A DNA stretch of 64,000 nucleotides from Hydra vulgaris (lineage: Eukaryota > Cnidaria > Hydrozoa > Anthoathecata > Hydridae), in contig NC_088927.1 of the NCBI RefSeq assembly GCF_038396675.1, positions 25,001-89,000 of the forward strand. The letters run 5' to 3'. A program made the translations under genes and the position numbers. The notes under the pieces are model-generated. The model did no database searches. It was given only the letters and a program-made list of their open reading frames with translations, and was not told the DNA's origin. How positions within the stretch are numbered: the stretch's first letter is position 1; each line of letters starts with the position of its first letter. Below, piece after piece: positions 36,971 to 49,227 of the stretch.

Positions 36971-37115
36971 GCGCGGAGTGTTGCTACATCGACTATCTTA
37001 TAGCAAGGGAGTGCTGCTACATCGACTGACAAATAGCCTGACTCGCAAGGGAGTGCTGCTACATCGACTGACAAATAGCCTGACCCGCAAGGGAGTGCTG
37101 CTACATCAACTGAGG
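36971..37115. repeat. 42-bp GC-rich tandem repeat, three to four units
   Basis: Units begin GCAAGGGAGTGCTGCTACATC at 37003, 37045 and 37087, exactly 42 bp apart. A diverged, shorter first unit begins at 36971 (GCGCGGAGTGTTGCTACATC). As 42 is a multiple of three the array stays open in one frame, but nothing else supports coding. Confidence 0.9.
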
Positions 37116-37252
37116 GTTTGGTTGGGGCAGGCAGTCTATCATTATTAAAAAAAAAAAATTCCGGTCTTGCATTTTAATTTTTACTTTTTGTCAACAAAAT
37201 ATGGAAAAAACTTTTTGTCAACAAAATATGGAAAAAACAACATCTAAGGGTT

Positions 37253-37259
37253 CTATATA

Positions 37260-37318
<59 letters not shown>
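37253..37318. repeat. (AT)n microsatellite
   Basis: TA dinucleotides in the last intron of the MULE gene, about 30 bp before its acceptor. A 24-bp direct repeat (ACTTTTTGTCAACAAAATAT..., 37181 and 37209) lies just upstream. Confidence 0.93.
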
Positions 37319-37477
37319 TTATTAAAAAGGCTCATTCTTATTTGTAGGCAAATGGCTCAATGTTCTTCTTGTAACCATTGGTTTCATAAGGAATGCGAAA
37401 AAATTAACGATACTTCTTTTGAAAACAAAGATAAATATTGGAAATGTCAAGATTGCTACAACTTGGTAAGAAACTAA

Positions 37478-38780
37478 TAATTTGTTATATAAATTGTTAA
37501 TAGCTGCTGACTATTTATTAATAGCTAGTGCAATTAGCCTTATATATAAGTAAAGGAAAATCAAAATGAAAGGTTAGTTTACCCAGACACAAAAATTTGT
37601 AATTTATTAAAAACCTGTAGATCTCAATTTTTTATTCCTTCTAAATATTTTCCAGAACAGAAATTTTTTGTGTTACAATAACTACTTGCTATTGTATATC
37701 TCAGAAACTAGAGCTAATAATTAAATAAAAGCTAATAAAATTTTTTTTATGAATAGGGGCGCCAAACAGGGTTGCTGTTCCAGGCAGCGTTACAGCTATT
37801 GTCGCCCTGTTAGAAGCCTTCCTTTATAAATTTAAATGTATTTAATTATTGTTTTCATAATTATTAATATCTGTTTTATTTTAGACTTCAATCATACACT
37901 AATCTTAATTCTTCATTGAAACCTTAAAAAACTGCAAAATCACGAAAATCTTTCCCAAACGAAATAATAAAGTGTGGCAGACAGTGCAATAGAATAAACA
38001 ATCCCTCAAAAAAACGGTTATTTTCATAGCCACATATATTTAAAGACATTATTCTATCTGAACGTTATGTGTTTGTTACAGAGTAACTGAAGCATGTTGA
38101 GTTTTTTATGTAAATAATTTTTTCATTATAATGCAAATCTATATGATACTCTTCTAAATGTGAAGATACCTAATGAGAATGTATATATTATAATATTTGT
38201 TTTAAATGCAAGCTCTCCTTTGCATAAAGAAGATTCGTTGACCAGATTAGGAAAAAGTTACAGCTACTGATTAGTTAATAATAAAACTATAAAAAACAAA
38301 ATGGTAAATTTCTTTTAATCAACGAAACCTTTATGACTTTTTTCTGTTGTCTTTATCTGTCTAATATCTCTTTATATTTAACAACATTATTTCATTTTAG
38401 TGTGGATACCGTTGAGAAACAGTTTATTGGATACTTTTGCAAAATGGTTTTAATTTAGTAATTTTCATGATTTGAAATTTACTCTATTGATCATTTACTA
38501 ACTGTTTAGGAAAGAAAACCAAATTCTAAGGTAAGAATAATTTTGTTTATTGTTAACATTTAATAATGGTTACCATAATAAAATATGCAAGATTAAAATT
38601 TTTAGCTAAGAGTAAAAGAAAACAATCCTGATGATCTTTAACTCAAACCCATTCCCTTTTCATTCTATGGTAAGATAAAAGCAATTAGTTTTTGTTTCTT
38701 TTTTTGTGTATATTTTTCAGCACAATACAATTTTATCGTTTGGTATATACCATGTTTTTTTTTTGTTTTTTTTTTGTTAA
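37478..38780. other. MULE interior without a clear gene; possible extra 3' exon
   Basis: No family was recognised. At 37,886 a good acceptor (TTTTATTTTAG) precedes a coding-like stretch (LQSYTNLNSSLKP, one stop, KSRKSFPNEIIKCGRQC), but the phase from the donor at 37465 does not fit, so it was not joined to the MULE gene. Confidence 0.35.
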
Positions 38781-38786
38781 CATATT

Positions 38787-39530
38787 TGCTTCCAACGAGG
38801 CTGCAAGCAACCACTAATTAAAGTTGGAAGTTACTGGAAGAGAAAAGATGAAGATTGTAGAGCAAGATAACGATTGACAGATGACTTAAAGGATTGCAAG
38901 TTATATGAATCAGGGAAGCAAGATGAAGGAAGCGAAATCTAAAGAACTGATGTTCGAGGTAAAAAACTAGACGAATAAGAGTTTTTGGAGTACTTAGGAA
39001 TAGTCACAGAAAAAGGATATGACTTAATTGAATGATGAGTAACACGAGAATGAATTTTAGTAGATAGCACAAGAGATGCTAGCTCTTAGTTGAACCTGCT
39101 TTGCAAGAGCAGATCTAACTATGTTTACAATGTTTTTTTGCACCTTGTCTAAAAGAGAAAGGGCATCATTAGAAGATCCGCCCCAGATATGGCAACAGTA
39201 TTCCATACAAGGCCAGATTTATAGAGATAGAGAATAGAATCCAAAGTAAGAAAGTGTCGAGCTCGATAAAGAGATTCAACCTTAGCAGATGCTAATTTTG
39301 CAACAGATTTGATATATGGTTTCCAAGAAAGATCGAAAGTAAGAGTTAATCCTTGAAGATGAAGAGTGGATGACTCATCGAGTTCATCACCGTTCATAAA
39401 TATAGGAAGATCTAAATTATTGCGTTAACAATTGGCTGATTTAAAATCGAATTTTATCTATATTGAAGTTCACCAGCCACTGTAAGCCCTATGCTGTAGC
39501 AGAAGTGAGATCCTTTTTAAGCTCATGTGA
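38787..39530 (-). mobile_element. 5'-truncated copy of the Jockey-like LINE
   Basis: Reverse complement of the last ~850 bp of the element at 19.8-23.5 kb. It begins at the poly(T) side (38,757-38,776), has the same 3' hairpin (CTTCCAAC/GTTGGAAG), and contains the RT thumb region on the minus strand (MNGDELDESSTLHLQGLTLT..., 39149-39397). It ends where the RT sequence KDLTSATA would begin. Stops and indels make it inactive. Confidence 0.9.
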
Positions 39531-39659
39531 GATTGAAAATTTTATACTTGGCATTAACCGCCTTTAGGTTTGGCAAATTTTATAATAATATTTAATTTTT
39601 TTTGCAAAATATTTAGTGCTTTGTTTCCCATTCCATAAATTGAAAATATTTAAACATAT

Positions 39660-40110
39660 TTTTCAGTAAAGGCCAAAAGATAAGAGGTGGTTGCATCTCT
39701 TCAAACAGATTTAGCAATACCAGAAATAAAAAATATTAGCTGTGTTAAGAGTACAACTTTCAACAAAAAAAAAATTTTTAAAGATCCAGGATATATAAGA
39801 AACCCTTCAGTTGCAACAAAAAAAACTTATCACTAACATCAAACCCCACAACAGACATACCTAATCAGGATCATGAGAGGGATGACCCAGGAGCTCATGT
39901 CATGTTTTACTGGTAAAAAAACTGTATTGTTCTACATAATGAAAAACATAATTTTGCAGATTTCTTTTGACAAGAACATAAATTTCTTGTCAAAAGAATT
40001 CTGCAAACCTAGGTCATCAGACCTTAGTCCTCTGGATAACTCTATATCGGCTAATTTTAAGTAAAGGCTTGTAAATGCCAACACATCAACATTGACAAAT
40101 ATACAAAATA
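39660..40110 (+). pseudogene. Mariner-like transposase relic
   Basis: The frame at 39873-40064 ends PRSSDLSPLDNSISANFK, which matches the mariner third catalytic region (S-P-D-L-N-P-L-D-Y-x-x-W). Fragments before it (FQTDLAIPEIKNIS, GYIRNPSVATKK) and after it (LVNANTSTLTNIQ) are plausible family remnants. A 24-bp hairpin (39953-40007) replaces the expected region with the second aspartate. No TIRs were found. Confidence 0.5.
39953..40007. repeat. 24-bp hairpin inside the mariner relic
   Basis: Arms 39953-39976 and 39984-40007 (TTTGCAGATTTCTTTTGACA...) are inverted with one mismatch and a 7-nt loop (CATAAAT). Confidence 0.9.
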
Positions 40111-41300
40111 TATTATTTCAATATTCAAAAACTTTAATTTTCACACAGTATCTATGAAATGCTAAGATAATTACTACTAGGAAATCAATTTTTCACAAAT
40201 ATACAGTTAATTTTTGGCACAAAAATTGGACCAATATTTCATTTTTTCACTTTGTATGATATTTAATGCATAAAGCATTATTCTGGAAATTTCCAGAAGA
40301 AAGAAAGCTTTTATGGGTGGTATCACAATCAAAATGTGCATATAATAATATAGAGATGATGGATTCATAAACAACAACGCAAAAATGTTTTGTTTTTTTG
40401 TAACCCCCAGATTTTGACTATTGCTATGAAAACATCAAATGTTTTAAGTGACCCACATTTGTGAAGCTTCTTAGATTTAACACCACATTTATTATTAATA
40501 AAATTTTCAATTTTTATGTAACAAGTCACATGGTAATTCATTTTGTGGTTTAAGCTAAAAACAATATTATACAGAAAATTGCATGGCTTTCAACAAGATT
40601 TTGCAAGGCTGCTAAAAGGATCTGTGCTTTAAGATCACTGATTTTGCTTATTTGGTTAGTCAGGAGATTTTTGCTTTGAAGGAGACAGACATTGCTTAAT
40701 CTAATGTTAATCTTTCAATGAGATTACAATAGCCATAAGGCTGCCCATGAGTTTTAGATCTAATTTTTATTTTTACAAAATTTATTTAGATCTAGATTAG
40801 TCACATCTTGTCCCTGATTATATCTGTTCTGAATTTACCTCCAGGCTAAATTCAGAGCAAATAAAGTGATATAGATTTGTTGATTCTTTAAATTTGAAAT
40901 GTAGTTGCTTCTTCTAAACATTTCTTCTTTGTACAATAGGCAAACAGTTTTTCTGCTAACTGTCATCATTTTTTGTTTGTATTGGCATTTTTTTAATTTT
41001 GTTTGATTTGGCAAATAAATAAGTATTTTTAGTCCATCACAAAAAAGAACTTTCAACTGTAACAAGTAAATAGCAAAGGATGTTGTCAGTGCTTTCCCAG
41101 AAAAAAGTAAACAAAACTTTTTTCTAGCCATTTTAATTGAAAAGAATTTTAAAAAAATACAAAATAGTTTTACAAAAAAGCTGTCATTCTGATTTATAAG
41201 AATGGGTTAAAATATCTTGAGGTACTGTAAAATACCTTTTTGGTTAACTCTTTTAAAATTTATGAGCTTTGATCTATAAAATAAACAAAAATTTCTATAA
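40110..41300. other. MULE interior without recognisable genes
   Basis: No family was recognised. A minus-strand frame at 40835-41131 is open for 98 codons, but it shows no motif and has no neighbours, so it is not called. Confidence 0.35.
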
Positions 41301-42290
41301 AAACGTCTGTGAAATAAGCTAAAACTAATTTTTTGAAAAATTTGAGCAAATACCTTTTGCCTTTGTAGATATTTGAAATGATTACTAACTTAAAGCAAGT
41401 TATAAAGGGCATAAAAATATTAGTTCTTGTATTCTTGTCTAGAGAGTGTTGTCTTCTTGATAAGAAGCCAACACTCTCTGATTGCTTGAGCTTGAAGAGG
41501 ATCTTACTGCTGCTACATCATGGGGCACTCAGTGGCTGGTAAACCTTAACTCAGATAAAACTCAAATTTTTTTCAGCTAATCATTATCACAATCATCTAG
41601 ATCTTCTTATATTTATGAACCGTAATGTACTTGATAAGTCATCTACCCTCTATCTTGTAGGATTAACTTTATCTACCCTTTATTTTGTAGGATTAACTAT
41701 TATTTCCAATCTTTCTTGGACACCGTATCTCATATCAATTGCAAAATCTATCCTTGTTTGGAATAATGTTGCCATATCTGGGGCAGACCTTCCAATGACG
41801 CCCTTTTTCTTTTAGACAAGGTGCAAAAACGCATTGTAAACATAGTTGGACCTGCTCTTGCAGCCAATCTTCAACCATTATTACATAGTCATAATGTTGT
41901 CTCTATCTATTTTCTATAAATACTATAATGGGCACTGCTTTAAAGAGCTAGCGTCTCTTTTGCCATCTACTAAAATTCATTCTCGTGTTATTCGTCATTC
42001 AATTAAGTCTCATCCTTTTACTGTGACTTCATCAAATCATCATTCAATTTGCTCATCATCTTGTTTTCCTGATTAGTATTATTTGCAATCTTTTACGTCA
42101 TCTGTTAATTATTATCTTGCTCTATAAACTTCATCTTTTTTTTCCCATAACTTCCAACTCTAATAGTGGTTGCTTGCAGCCTTGTTGGAAGTGATGATGT
42201 TAAAAAACGTTTTATAGAGATTTAAAAAGTTATATTATTTTTAATTGAATATTTAGAGATGCTAAAGGTGAACATTCTTTAACATAGCAA
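41300..42290. repeat. Diverged duplicate of 43390-43595, interrupted by a LINE
   Basis: 41,300-41,445 (AAGCTAAAACTAAT...AGCAAATACC...) and 42,240-42,290 (ATATTTAGAGATGCTAAAGG...) match two adjoining halves of 43,390-43,595. The LINE copy at 41,455-42,205 lies exactly between the halves, so it inserted after the duplication. Confidence 0.6.
41455..42205 (+). mobile_element. 5'-truncated copy of the Jockey-like LINE
   Basis: Matches 22,650-23,530 in the same orientation: TCTGATTGCTTG near its start, TGGGGCACTCAGTGGCTGG, the RT thumb (MNRNVLDKSSTLYLVGLTL, partly duplicated as STLYFVGLTI), KVQKRIVNIVGPALAANLQ, and the 3' hairpin CTTCCAAC...GTTGGAAG at 42,148-42,190. It has frameshifts and a short poly(A)-like end (GTTAAAAAACG). 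Confidence 0.9.
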
Positions 42291-42334
42291 TTTTCCGTTT
42301 GTTTATTTTTTTAATTTTTTTCTGATTCACTCCT

Positions 42335-42600
42335 AACAAGGCTGCAAGCAAATACTATTAATTTGGGAGTTACTAGAGAAAAAAAGAATACAGTTATAGA
42401 ACATGGAAACGGTTAACAGAAGACTTGAAAAGTTGTAGGTTGTATGAGAAAGGAAAACATGAAGATGGGAGAGAGTTTCAAATAGTTAAAGTACGGGGAA
42501 AAAAACTAGACAAATAAAAGTTTTTAGAGAATGAAGGGAAGATATAGTAAACAAATAAGACTTTGCTGAATGATGAATCAAACGATAAACAAGATCTAAA
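42335..42600 (-). mobile_element. 3' end of a related LINE subfamily
   Basis: The minus-strand 3' terminus has a similar but diverged hairpin (CTCCTAAC...AAGGCTGCAAGC) and the same order of landmarks as the copies at 38.8 and 23.5 kb (for example AAACTAGACAAATAAAAGTTTTT). Only about 265 bp is recognisable. Confidence 0.7.
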
Positions 42601-43385
42601 TAGGAATAGGCCCCTAGATTATTTGAAAAAAAAATAGCTTCTTTAAAAAATGCACATTTTTAATGTATCATGTTTTAATATTTTATGCCTAATGTTTAAA
42701 TGTAAAGAAAATTTTTCACCTTGTTTGTTTAAATCTTTAATATTATATTTTATGTTAATCCTCTTCATCTGATACATTATTATCTCCAACTATAATTCTA
42801 ACAATAACTAAATTTAATAGTACTATCTAATGGTATGGTTATAAAAAATAAATTAAAAGTAATTATCTTTTTTTTTTCGAAATATGTTTCAACATTCAGT
42901 TAACATAATAAAACTATTTGAATTATAAAAATCTAGTAATGTTTCAATAACTTTTAGTAACAGTAGAGAAAATTGCATTCATTTTTTTAAGATTTCAATA
43001 ACTTTTTAATGATGAAGACTTTATAAGATGTTAATTCAGAAACATTTTAAAATAAAAAAAGTATTACCTTAAAATGTTATTGATTTCGTAAATCTGTCTC
43101 TTTTAACTTGTAGATTTTTATAAATGACCAGTTAGTTTATGATTTAAAAGATAAACATCTGACAGAGGTTTAACTATTAAAATCATATCTAAAAGTGCAA
43201 TGTAAAACTAAATGTAAGGTTGCTTAGCTCCAAATCACTAAAAAAAAAAAAGGATTTTAACATATTAGTTTTCAATTTTCAAAACATAACAACTTTCCTT
43301 TACAATAGTTATAAAATAACATGCCTAATATTTATAAGCATTATTTTACATTAAAAATAACATTTGTTGCCTCTGTTAAAATGTA
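42600..43385. other. MULE interior without recognisable content
   Basis: AT-rich. No ORF or repeat was recognised. Confidence 0.35.
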
Positions 43386-43389
43386 GTAG

Positions 43390-43595
43390 CCTCATTAAAA
43401 TAAACTAAAACTTATTTCCAGAGAAACTTGAGTAAATACCTATTAATTTGGTTTCTAAATATTTGAACTAATTACTCACATTAAGTAAGTTGCAGATCTC
43501 ATCTGAAAAATTGAAAAACTGTATTATTCTTGAATACCATATTTTGATATTTAGTGATGCTAAAGGTAGATCTCCTAATAAAGCAATTTTTTATA
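43390..43595. repeat. Uninterrupted copy of the diverged internal duplication
   Basis: Matches 41,300-41,445 plus 42,240-42,290, for example AAACTTGAGTAAATACC and TATTTAGTGATGCTAAAGGT. This copy preserves the pre-insertion arrangement. Confidence 0.6.
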
Positions 43596-43627
43596 TCTCT
43601 TGCTAATTGAGATATAACTATTATTGA

Positions 43628-43719
43628 ATAGCTATGTACAAATTGCTAAATAAGATACTAAGTCGTTTATTTTAATTATCTAGACTTAGTATCATATTTA
43701 GCAATTTGTACATAGCTAT
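43628..43719. repeat. 37-bp hairpin
   Basis: Arms 43628-43664 and 43683-43719 (ATAGCTATGTACAAATTGCT...) are inverted with one mismatch and an 18-nt loop. The right arm is the upstream edge of the LINE fragment. Confidence 0.93.
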
Positions 43720-44340
43720 AATTTATGCAGTCATTGAGTTTGGTGATTGCAAGAAATATTTAGGGATTATTATTGATTACCAACCTATCTTTACTGAACA
43801 TATAAAACATATCTCCAATAAAATTGCAAGTAAAACTGGATGTCTTGGTAGAATAAGCAAATATTTAACTCAATGGACTAAAAAGATAATCTTTCTAACT
43901 ATAATTGCTCCCCACTATGAATATTGTGCTTCTATTTTTCTTGATAAAAACAATAATAACTAAAACATCTTAAAAAAACTACAAAACTAAGCAATGAGAA
44001 TCATATTAAAATGTGACTGGCCAACTCACAAAACAGAAATGTTAAAATTGCTTGGTTGAATCAGTGAAAAAAATTAAATAATTTTTAAATCACTATGTTC
44101 AATTCACAATGTTACATCAACTTAAAATGATATTTTTAAACAGTTCTATTTAAAAGATTGTGAGTTACATCAACATAACACTAGACAAGCTAGTTATTTT
44201 CATAGTAGTAGCCAAAGTAATAGAGCAGGGCAGAAGTTATCGTTTGTGTGTGGTTCGAAACTATACCATGAAACAGCTTGTAGATTTGTTCAACTGGACT
44301 TTTTTTAAAAATTCAAAAAACTACTCCAAACATTAAACAT
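43706..44340 (+). pseudogene. LINE reverse transcriptase C-terminal fragment
   Basis: Reads GDCKKYLGIIIDYQPIFTEHIKHI..., then HYEYCASIFLD, then LKKLQN-stop-AMRIILKCD in frame. This is the order of the RT thumb (KYLGI-x-ID) and the C-terminal LQ-x-x-A-M/C-R-x-I-L motif of CR1/Jockey-type LINEs. It differs from the other LINEs in the window. No FADD domain is present, so it is 5'-truncated. Confidence 0.7.
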
Positions 44341-44352
44341 TATTTCAAAGAA

Positions 44353-44359
<7 letters not shown>

Positions 44360-44402
<43 letters not shown>
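44360..44402. repeat. (AT)n microsatellite
   Basis: Short AT tract about 90 bp inside the right MULE terminus. Confidence 0.93.
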
Positions 44403-44405
<3 letters not shown>

Positions 44406-44492
44406 GTCGAGCCACCTTCGTTTAACTTAATGACGAGCCAAACTGTATAATAGAAACTTGTTAATACGGCAAAATAAAAAATATACGGTAAG

Positions 44493-44537
44493 CGAAAAAA
44501 TTGACCTAATTTGGAGTTATGTTAACGTCTGCTAACC
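44493..44537 (-). repeat. Right terminal inverted repeat of the MULE
   Basis: Reverse complement of 30004-30048 with one mismatch. Its outer end (GCTAACC) abuts the right target duplication at 44538. Confidence 0.95.
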
Positions 44538-44546
44538 TTTTGGAAT
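44538..44546. repeat. Right 9-bp target-site duplication of the MULE
   Basis: TTTTGGAAT, identical to 29995-30003. Confidence 0.95.
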
Positions 44547-47500
44547 AACGCCTTCAAATTAAAAACATTAAACCATTTGTCAAATTAACATAAAAAGTAA
44601 GAGGAGGTAACATAATTTAGCAATTATCTAACATTATTTGAGTAACTTACAACTGACATAGGTCATATCTGTGTATGGCAGAACCATTTTCCTCGACATT
44701 TCTAAGTTCAACACAATATGTTTTTAGTTACTGATGCAAAATAATAACACTTCATCATGCTTTAAATTGACAAAAAAGTAAAGCTAAACTCTCGTTATAT
44801 TTTTTATAACATGATCTTTAATTTATAAAAACAATATAAAGTGAACGTAAGTTACACATGAGCTATTAATTATTTGGTATCCCCTTGATAAATGTTTCTT
44901 TAAAAAAGGAAAATATCTTTAAAACGTTTAATGCACACTAAATAAATTTATTAAAAACAACTAAGCAATTGAGTGCAAATACGTTTCAAACAAAAAAAAA
45001 AAAGTTTATTTACAATCTAACATGTGTATAACAAATTTAAAAAAATATGTAACCTTTGATCTTTTATATTGCATTAATGCGTCACATGACACACCTAAAA
45101 TAAAAATTGTAACAGATAAGTAGACATAAAAAAAAACAACTGGAAAACAATTTACCTGCTTTTTGGTAACCTGTTGTCACACTTAAACTGCTGTCATGAT
45201 ACAGCTTGTCGGTGTTGTTTTACGACGTTATTTCATATCGGCTTTTAGTACACTTTAGTTTAATTTAAAAGACATTACAATAGATTTAAAATATTTTAAT
45301 TAAAAAGCAAAATAACAAATGCTTCAAGAGCCAAACTATAAACATTAAAGATAAAAAATCAAATTGAGATATAAATAAATTGCATTTAAGCATATTGTCT
45401 TAACTTATAGTAAATTTTAAGAGCAGTGAGTGCTATAAATTAAACTACCTATTAATTATTTTTAACAATTGGGTAATGAACCAATTTAGCTATATTTAAT
45501 TTAATTGGTGAAAAACAAATAAAACTTTAATTAAAAAAGATAAAAACAAACCAAATATACAACATATATTATCAAAAAAAAAAAAATTACAATATTAAAA
45601 AAAATAAATCGCTGAAGAAAAAGCAGTTTCAAAAAATTTATAAATATCTTCACTAATAGAAGACAGATGTTTTTTCTTCGGTGCCTCCCAACACTCCAGT
45701 ATGGATGAGTCCTCCATTTAAAGGATGGCTCATCCATACCGCCTTTACTTCGCCACTTATTGAAGGACCTCTCCGAGGGAAACCTGGGTGGTGGGAGTGA
45801 TAACTTCTGTATTGCTCAAATGTTAACAACTTTAAAATTGCAAATAGAAGTGTATAATAAAAATTAAAAATATTTGCAATTCTATTTTATCAAAATATAA
45901 AGCATAACCTCACCATTTTCACAGGATAAAGAGAACGCTGAAAATATTTAAAAAAAAAAAAAAAAAAAAAAGAGAATAAATTGAAAAGGGTTAAACTTGT
46001 GAACAATTTAATTTTAATGAAAATATGAGTAAAATGCATACAGTTTACAAATGTCATATTTATATTAATCAATTCTTTCACCTGTTGCACATATTTCTCC
46101 ATAAAAATATAAAAAATTTAAATCACAACCCTACCAGTTATGCTTCTAGCAGACACTAATGGCAAAAAATATACCTCAGAATAATTGATAAAATAATATT
46201 TACATATAAATAAATACATAATTATAATTTTTTTTACCTATTCCCCTCATTTGCTCCATAAAGTTGTCTAAAGTAAGAAAAAAAGATAATTGAAGCTAAA
46301 ACTAACAAAAAGTAAACTAACATTAACTATAAACTAAACCAAAACTATATACTAAAATAAACTTTAAATCTTAATATCTGAATCTCAGAAGAATAAGATC
46401 GGTTGTTCAGTTTTTTGTGAAAATGAGTTATGTAGGAGACCTTTTTAGTTTTTCCAGTATTTACAGAGGTATAAAGACTGTTGTCCTACGAAAATGTGAA
46501 ACAAAGTTAGGTCAATATAATGGGTCTGGTGTCCCCACAACGTTCAAAGGAAAAAAGTCTGTTTTCCAGAAATGACTTTTCACTTTATTTATTTATATTT
46601 TTATTTTTGTCAAGATTATATTTCATGTGCCTCAAGACAAATTAAATAAAACACAAAAAAAAAACACATAAATTTAATCACCAAGAATAAGCCAATAAAG
46701 ACGAATTATTTTACTATTTCCGCTCTCCTGGACATCTAAAATGTGACCATCGACCTTTGACTTTTGAGGTACAGATATAAATCCTTCATTTATTTAACCA
46801 TACTAATCATATAATTATACTTAGTTTTTTTTCTAACTCTCCTAAAAGAAAAAATAAAATAAAGCTAAAGTACTTGAAGTTTTAAAATTCCATTTACAGT
46901 ACAAATAAACAAAATCCTATTAACAAATATTTAATGGCAAAAACACTGACTTATTTCATTCTTCAACTCTGTGTCTAAACAATAAACTTAAATGTATAGA
47001 CGTTAAAATATCTACTTAACTTTTTAAAAATAAATTCACTTAACTAATGTAACTAATACTTTTATTAGCTCTCACTTGATCAACTAAAGAAAATAAATCT
47101 TAAATAAACTTACTTGATATAAAATAATAAAAAGCTGTCTTACTGAGAATTTTGGATTTCTTCGTTTTATTATTTTTGACAATACAATTTTAAGTAGGAC
47201 CTAAGTTCTTGGGCTTATTATAAAAAATTTTAAAAACCTAATGTTTTACTTTAAAGTCAACAACAATATTTTAAAAAACATTTTAGTTACTTTATAAACA
47301 ATAAAAATCCATTTAAACTAACTGCCTCTCTTTTCATTGTTATCAACGAAACAGAAAAACAAACAAACAATTGATAGTGAATTTTCACTTTGGTAGTAGG
47401 TTAACTAGATTAAATAGATCAAAGATCTATAAGATCTATTTAATCTGCTTTAACAGTCTACAACCTAATCATTAAACAATAACTATTTTCTACAACCTAG

Positions 47501-49200
47501 TGTAATTTAACATAGATATATTTTTAAAGTAATTAAAAAATATTTAAGATTATAATATATAAGATTTTAAAAACCTGAAATTTTAAACCTAATTCAAAAA
47601 AAAAACAGATATATTAAAAAGTATTTTTTTTTCTTTTTATAAAGTAAAAATGCTTTTTAACTTACTTTCTCCAATAATACTATTGTCATCTAAACAGAAA
47701 AGCAAACGAATATTGAAGTCGATTCTTTCCTAAACCTCTTTAATTACTTCAATATTAAAATAAATATTTAATCTTTCTGGATTGAATTAATTTACAAAAA
47801 ATTTCGTCTAAACCATTTTATTATTGTAAAGTTATTTTAAATCAACAAACATATACGAATTGCAATTTATAACATTTAATTATAAGAAAATGGAACAAAG
47901 CTTACTTCTAAGTAATTCAGCAACTAAAAATAAAGATATATTTAAGAACTAACTACGTAATATAATACGAATCAGTAACATAATACACATCTAAATAAAT
48001 GCAAGCCTTCATCTTCAACAATTATTGACATTCCGAAAATTCTAGAATAAGAAAAATGATTTAAAAAATAAAAAGCAAATTTAATAAAGGTAATGAACAT
48101 GTTAAAATATAAAAAAATGTGAACAATTAAAATGATTAAACAGAATATAACCTACTTAAAAGATATGTAAGATGTAATAGAACAGATATAATAGAAACGT
48201 ACTGTTTTAAATGTCTGGAAATTCCAATCTCAAAAGTCCAGAACAGAAGAAAAACTAACAGCGCACAAACAAAACTGCCCATCACTAAGCGTAACAAAAC
48301 AACCAAGAGTATCAAAAAAGTAAAAGCGCATTTAACTTTAGCATTATATTATTAAAAATTACATTACGATATTCAATTCAATCATTATCAATTTTAAACA
48401 ATGCCTAAAATAACTCATCAATGCGTCTAACTCATTACGCAACTAATTATTTACTAATAATATGCATTAAACATATCTGGACATAAAAGCTTATAATAAG
48501 ACCTTATATAATGTCTTAACTCCATTTTTTGTGAATGATTAAAATACAAATTTGATATTTATGACGCATATTCCGTCTGGGCCACATAGCCTTCTAATCG
48601 TTATTATTGCGGTTTAACAGGAAAACACAATCAATTAAGTCTTAAATCCATTTTATGAGCCAAAATATCTTAAAATAGTTGTTTTACTATACTATCACAT
48701 TTATACTTACAATGTACTATCACATTTAGCTACTAAAAATGCTTTAAATTGGTTTTTAAAGGTTTCGTTCATAGTTTTTAACGTGACATATTTTCAATAA
48801 CGTGACATTGTTTCAGTAGTTTTTAGTAAACGGTAATTCGCTACCATTTACTAAAAATTCCTTTTGTTACTCGAAATTTAATTCTCTTAAATATTTTTAA
48901 ACTTCTAAAGGATCTCCCTGCTCTGTTTTTTCCTTAATGGTGTCCAGGAGAAAAGATTTATCTTTATTACGAGTAATCAAGTTTTTGATGAAGACCTTTT
49001 ACCAAAATAATAAAATGTAAAACAATGATTTACATTTATAAGAATTTTTTCTTTTTAATATATTTAAGAATTTTTTCCTTCCTCAAAAGTGTTGCAAATA
49101 CAAACCAAGCTAATTAAACACGTTATAAAATTTAAGTAACTCAATATTTCAAAAATATAATAACATATATTTATTTACAAAAAAATATGAAGAAAAAATA
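44547..49200. other. 4.6-kb AT-rich stretch with no recognised gene
   Basis: No protein family or RNA was recognised. Minor items: a GC-richer patch at about 45,680-45,800 with a 17-bp inverted repeat (45699-45715 with 45723-45739, two mismatches), an A20 run at 45,951-45,970, and a 13-bp inverted repeat at 47408-47420/47433-47445 (GATTAAATAGATC). Many frames are short and motif-free. Confidence 0.4.
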
Positions 49201-49227
49201 AAATAACAATTGGAAAGATTGATAAAT

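Noticed and set aside
37886-38035. Extra 3' exon of the MULE gene after the PHD finger
   Set aside because: A good acceptor, but the frame from donor 37465 hits a stop after five residues. The simpler stop at 37475-37477 was kept.
40835-41131. 98-codon minus-strand ORF
   Set aside because: No motif, no neighbours and no splice context. Consistent with chance in AT-rich sequence inside the MULE.
48735-48980. Minus-strand coding-like bits (LITRNKDKSFLLDTIKEK, MNETFKNQFKAFLVAK)
   Set aside because: Short, separated by stops, with no matching splice sites or family.
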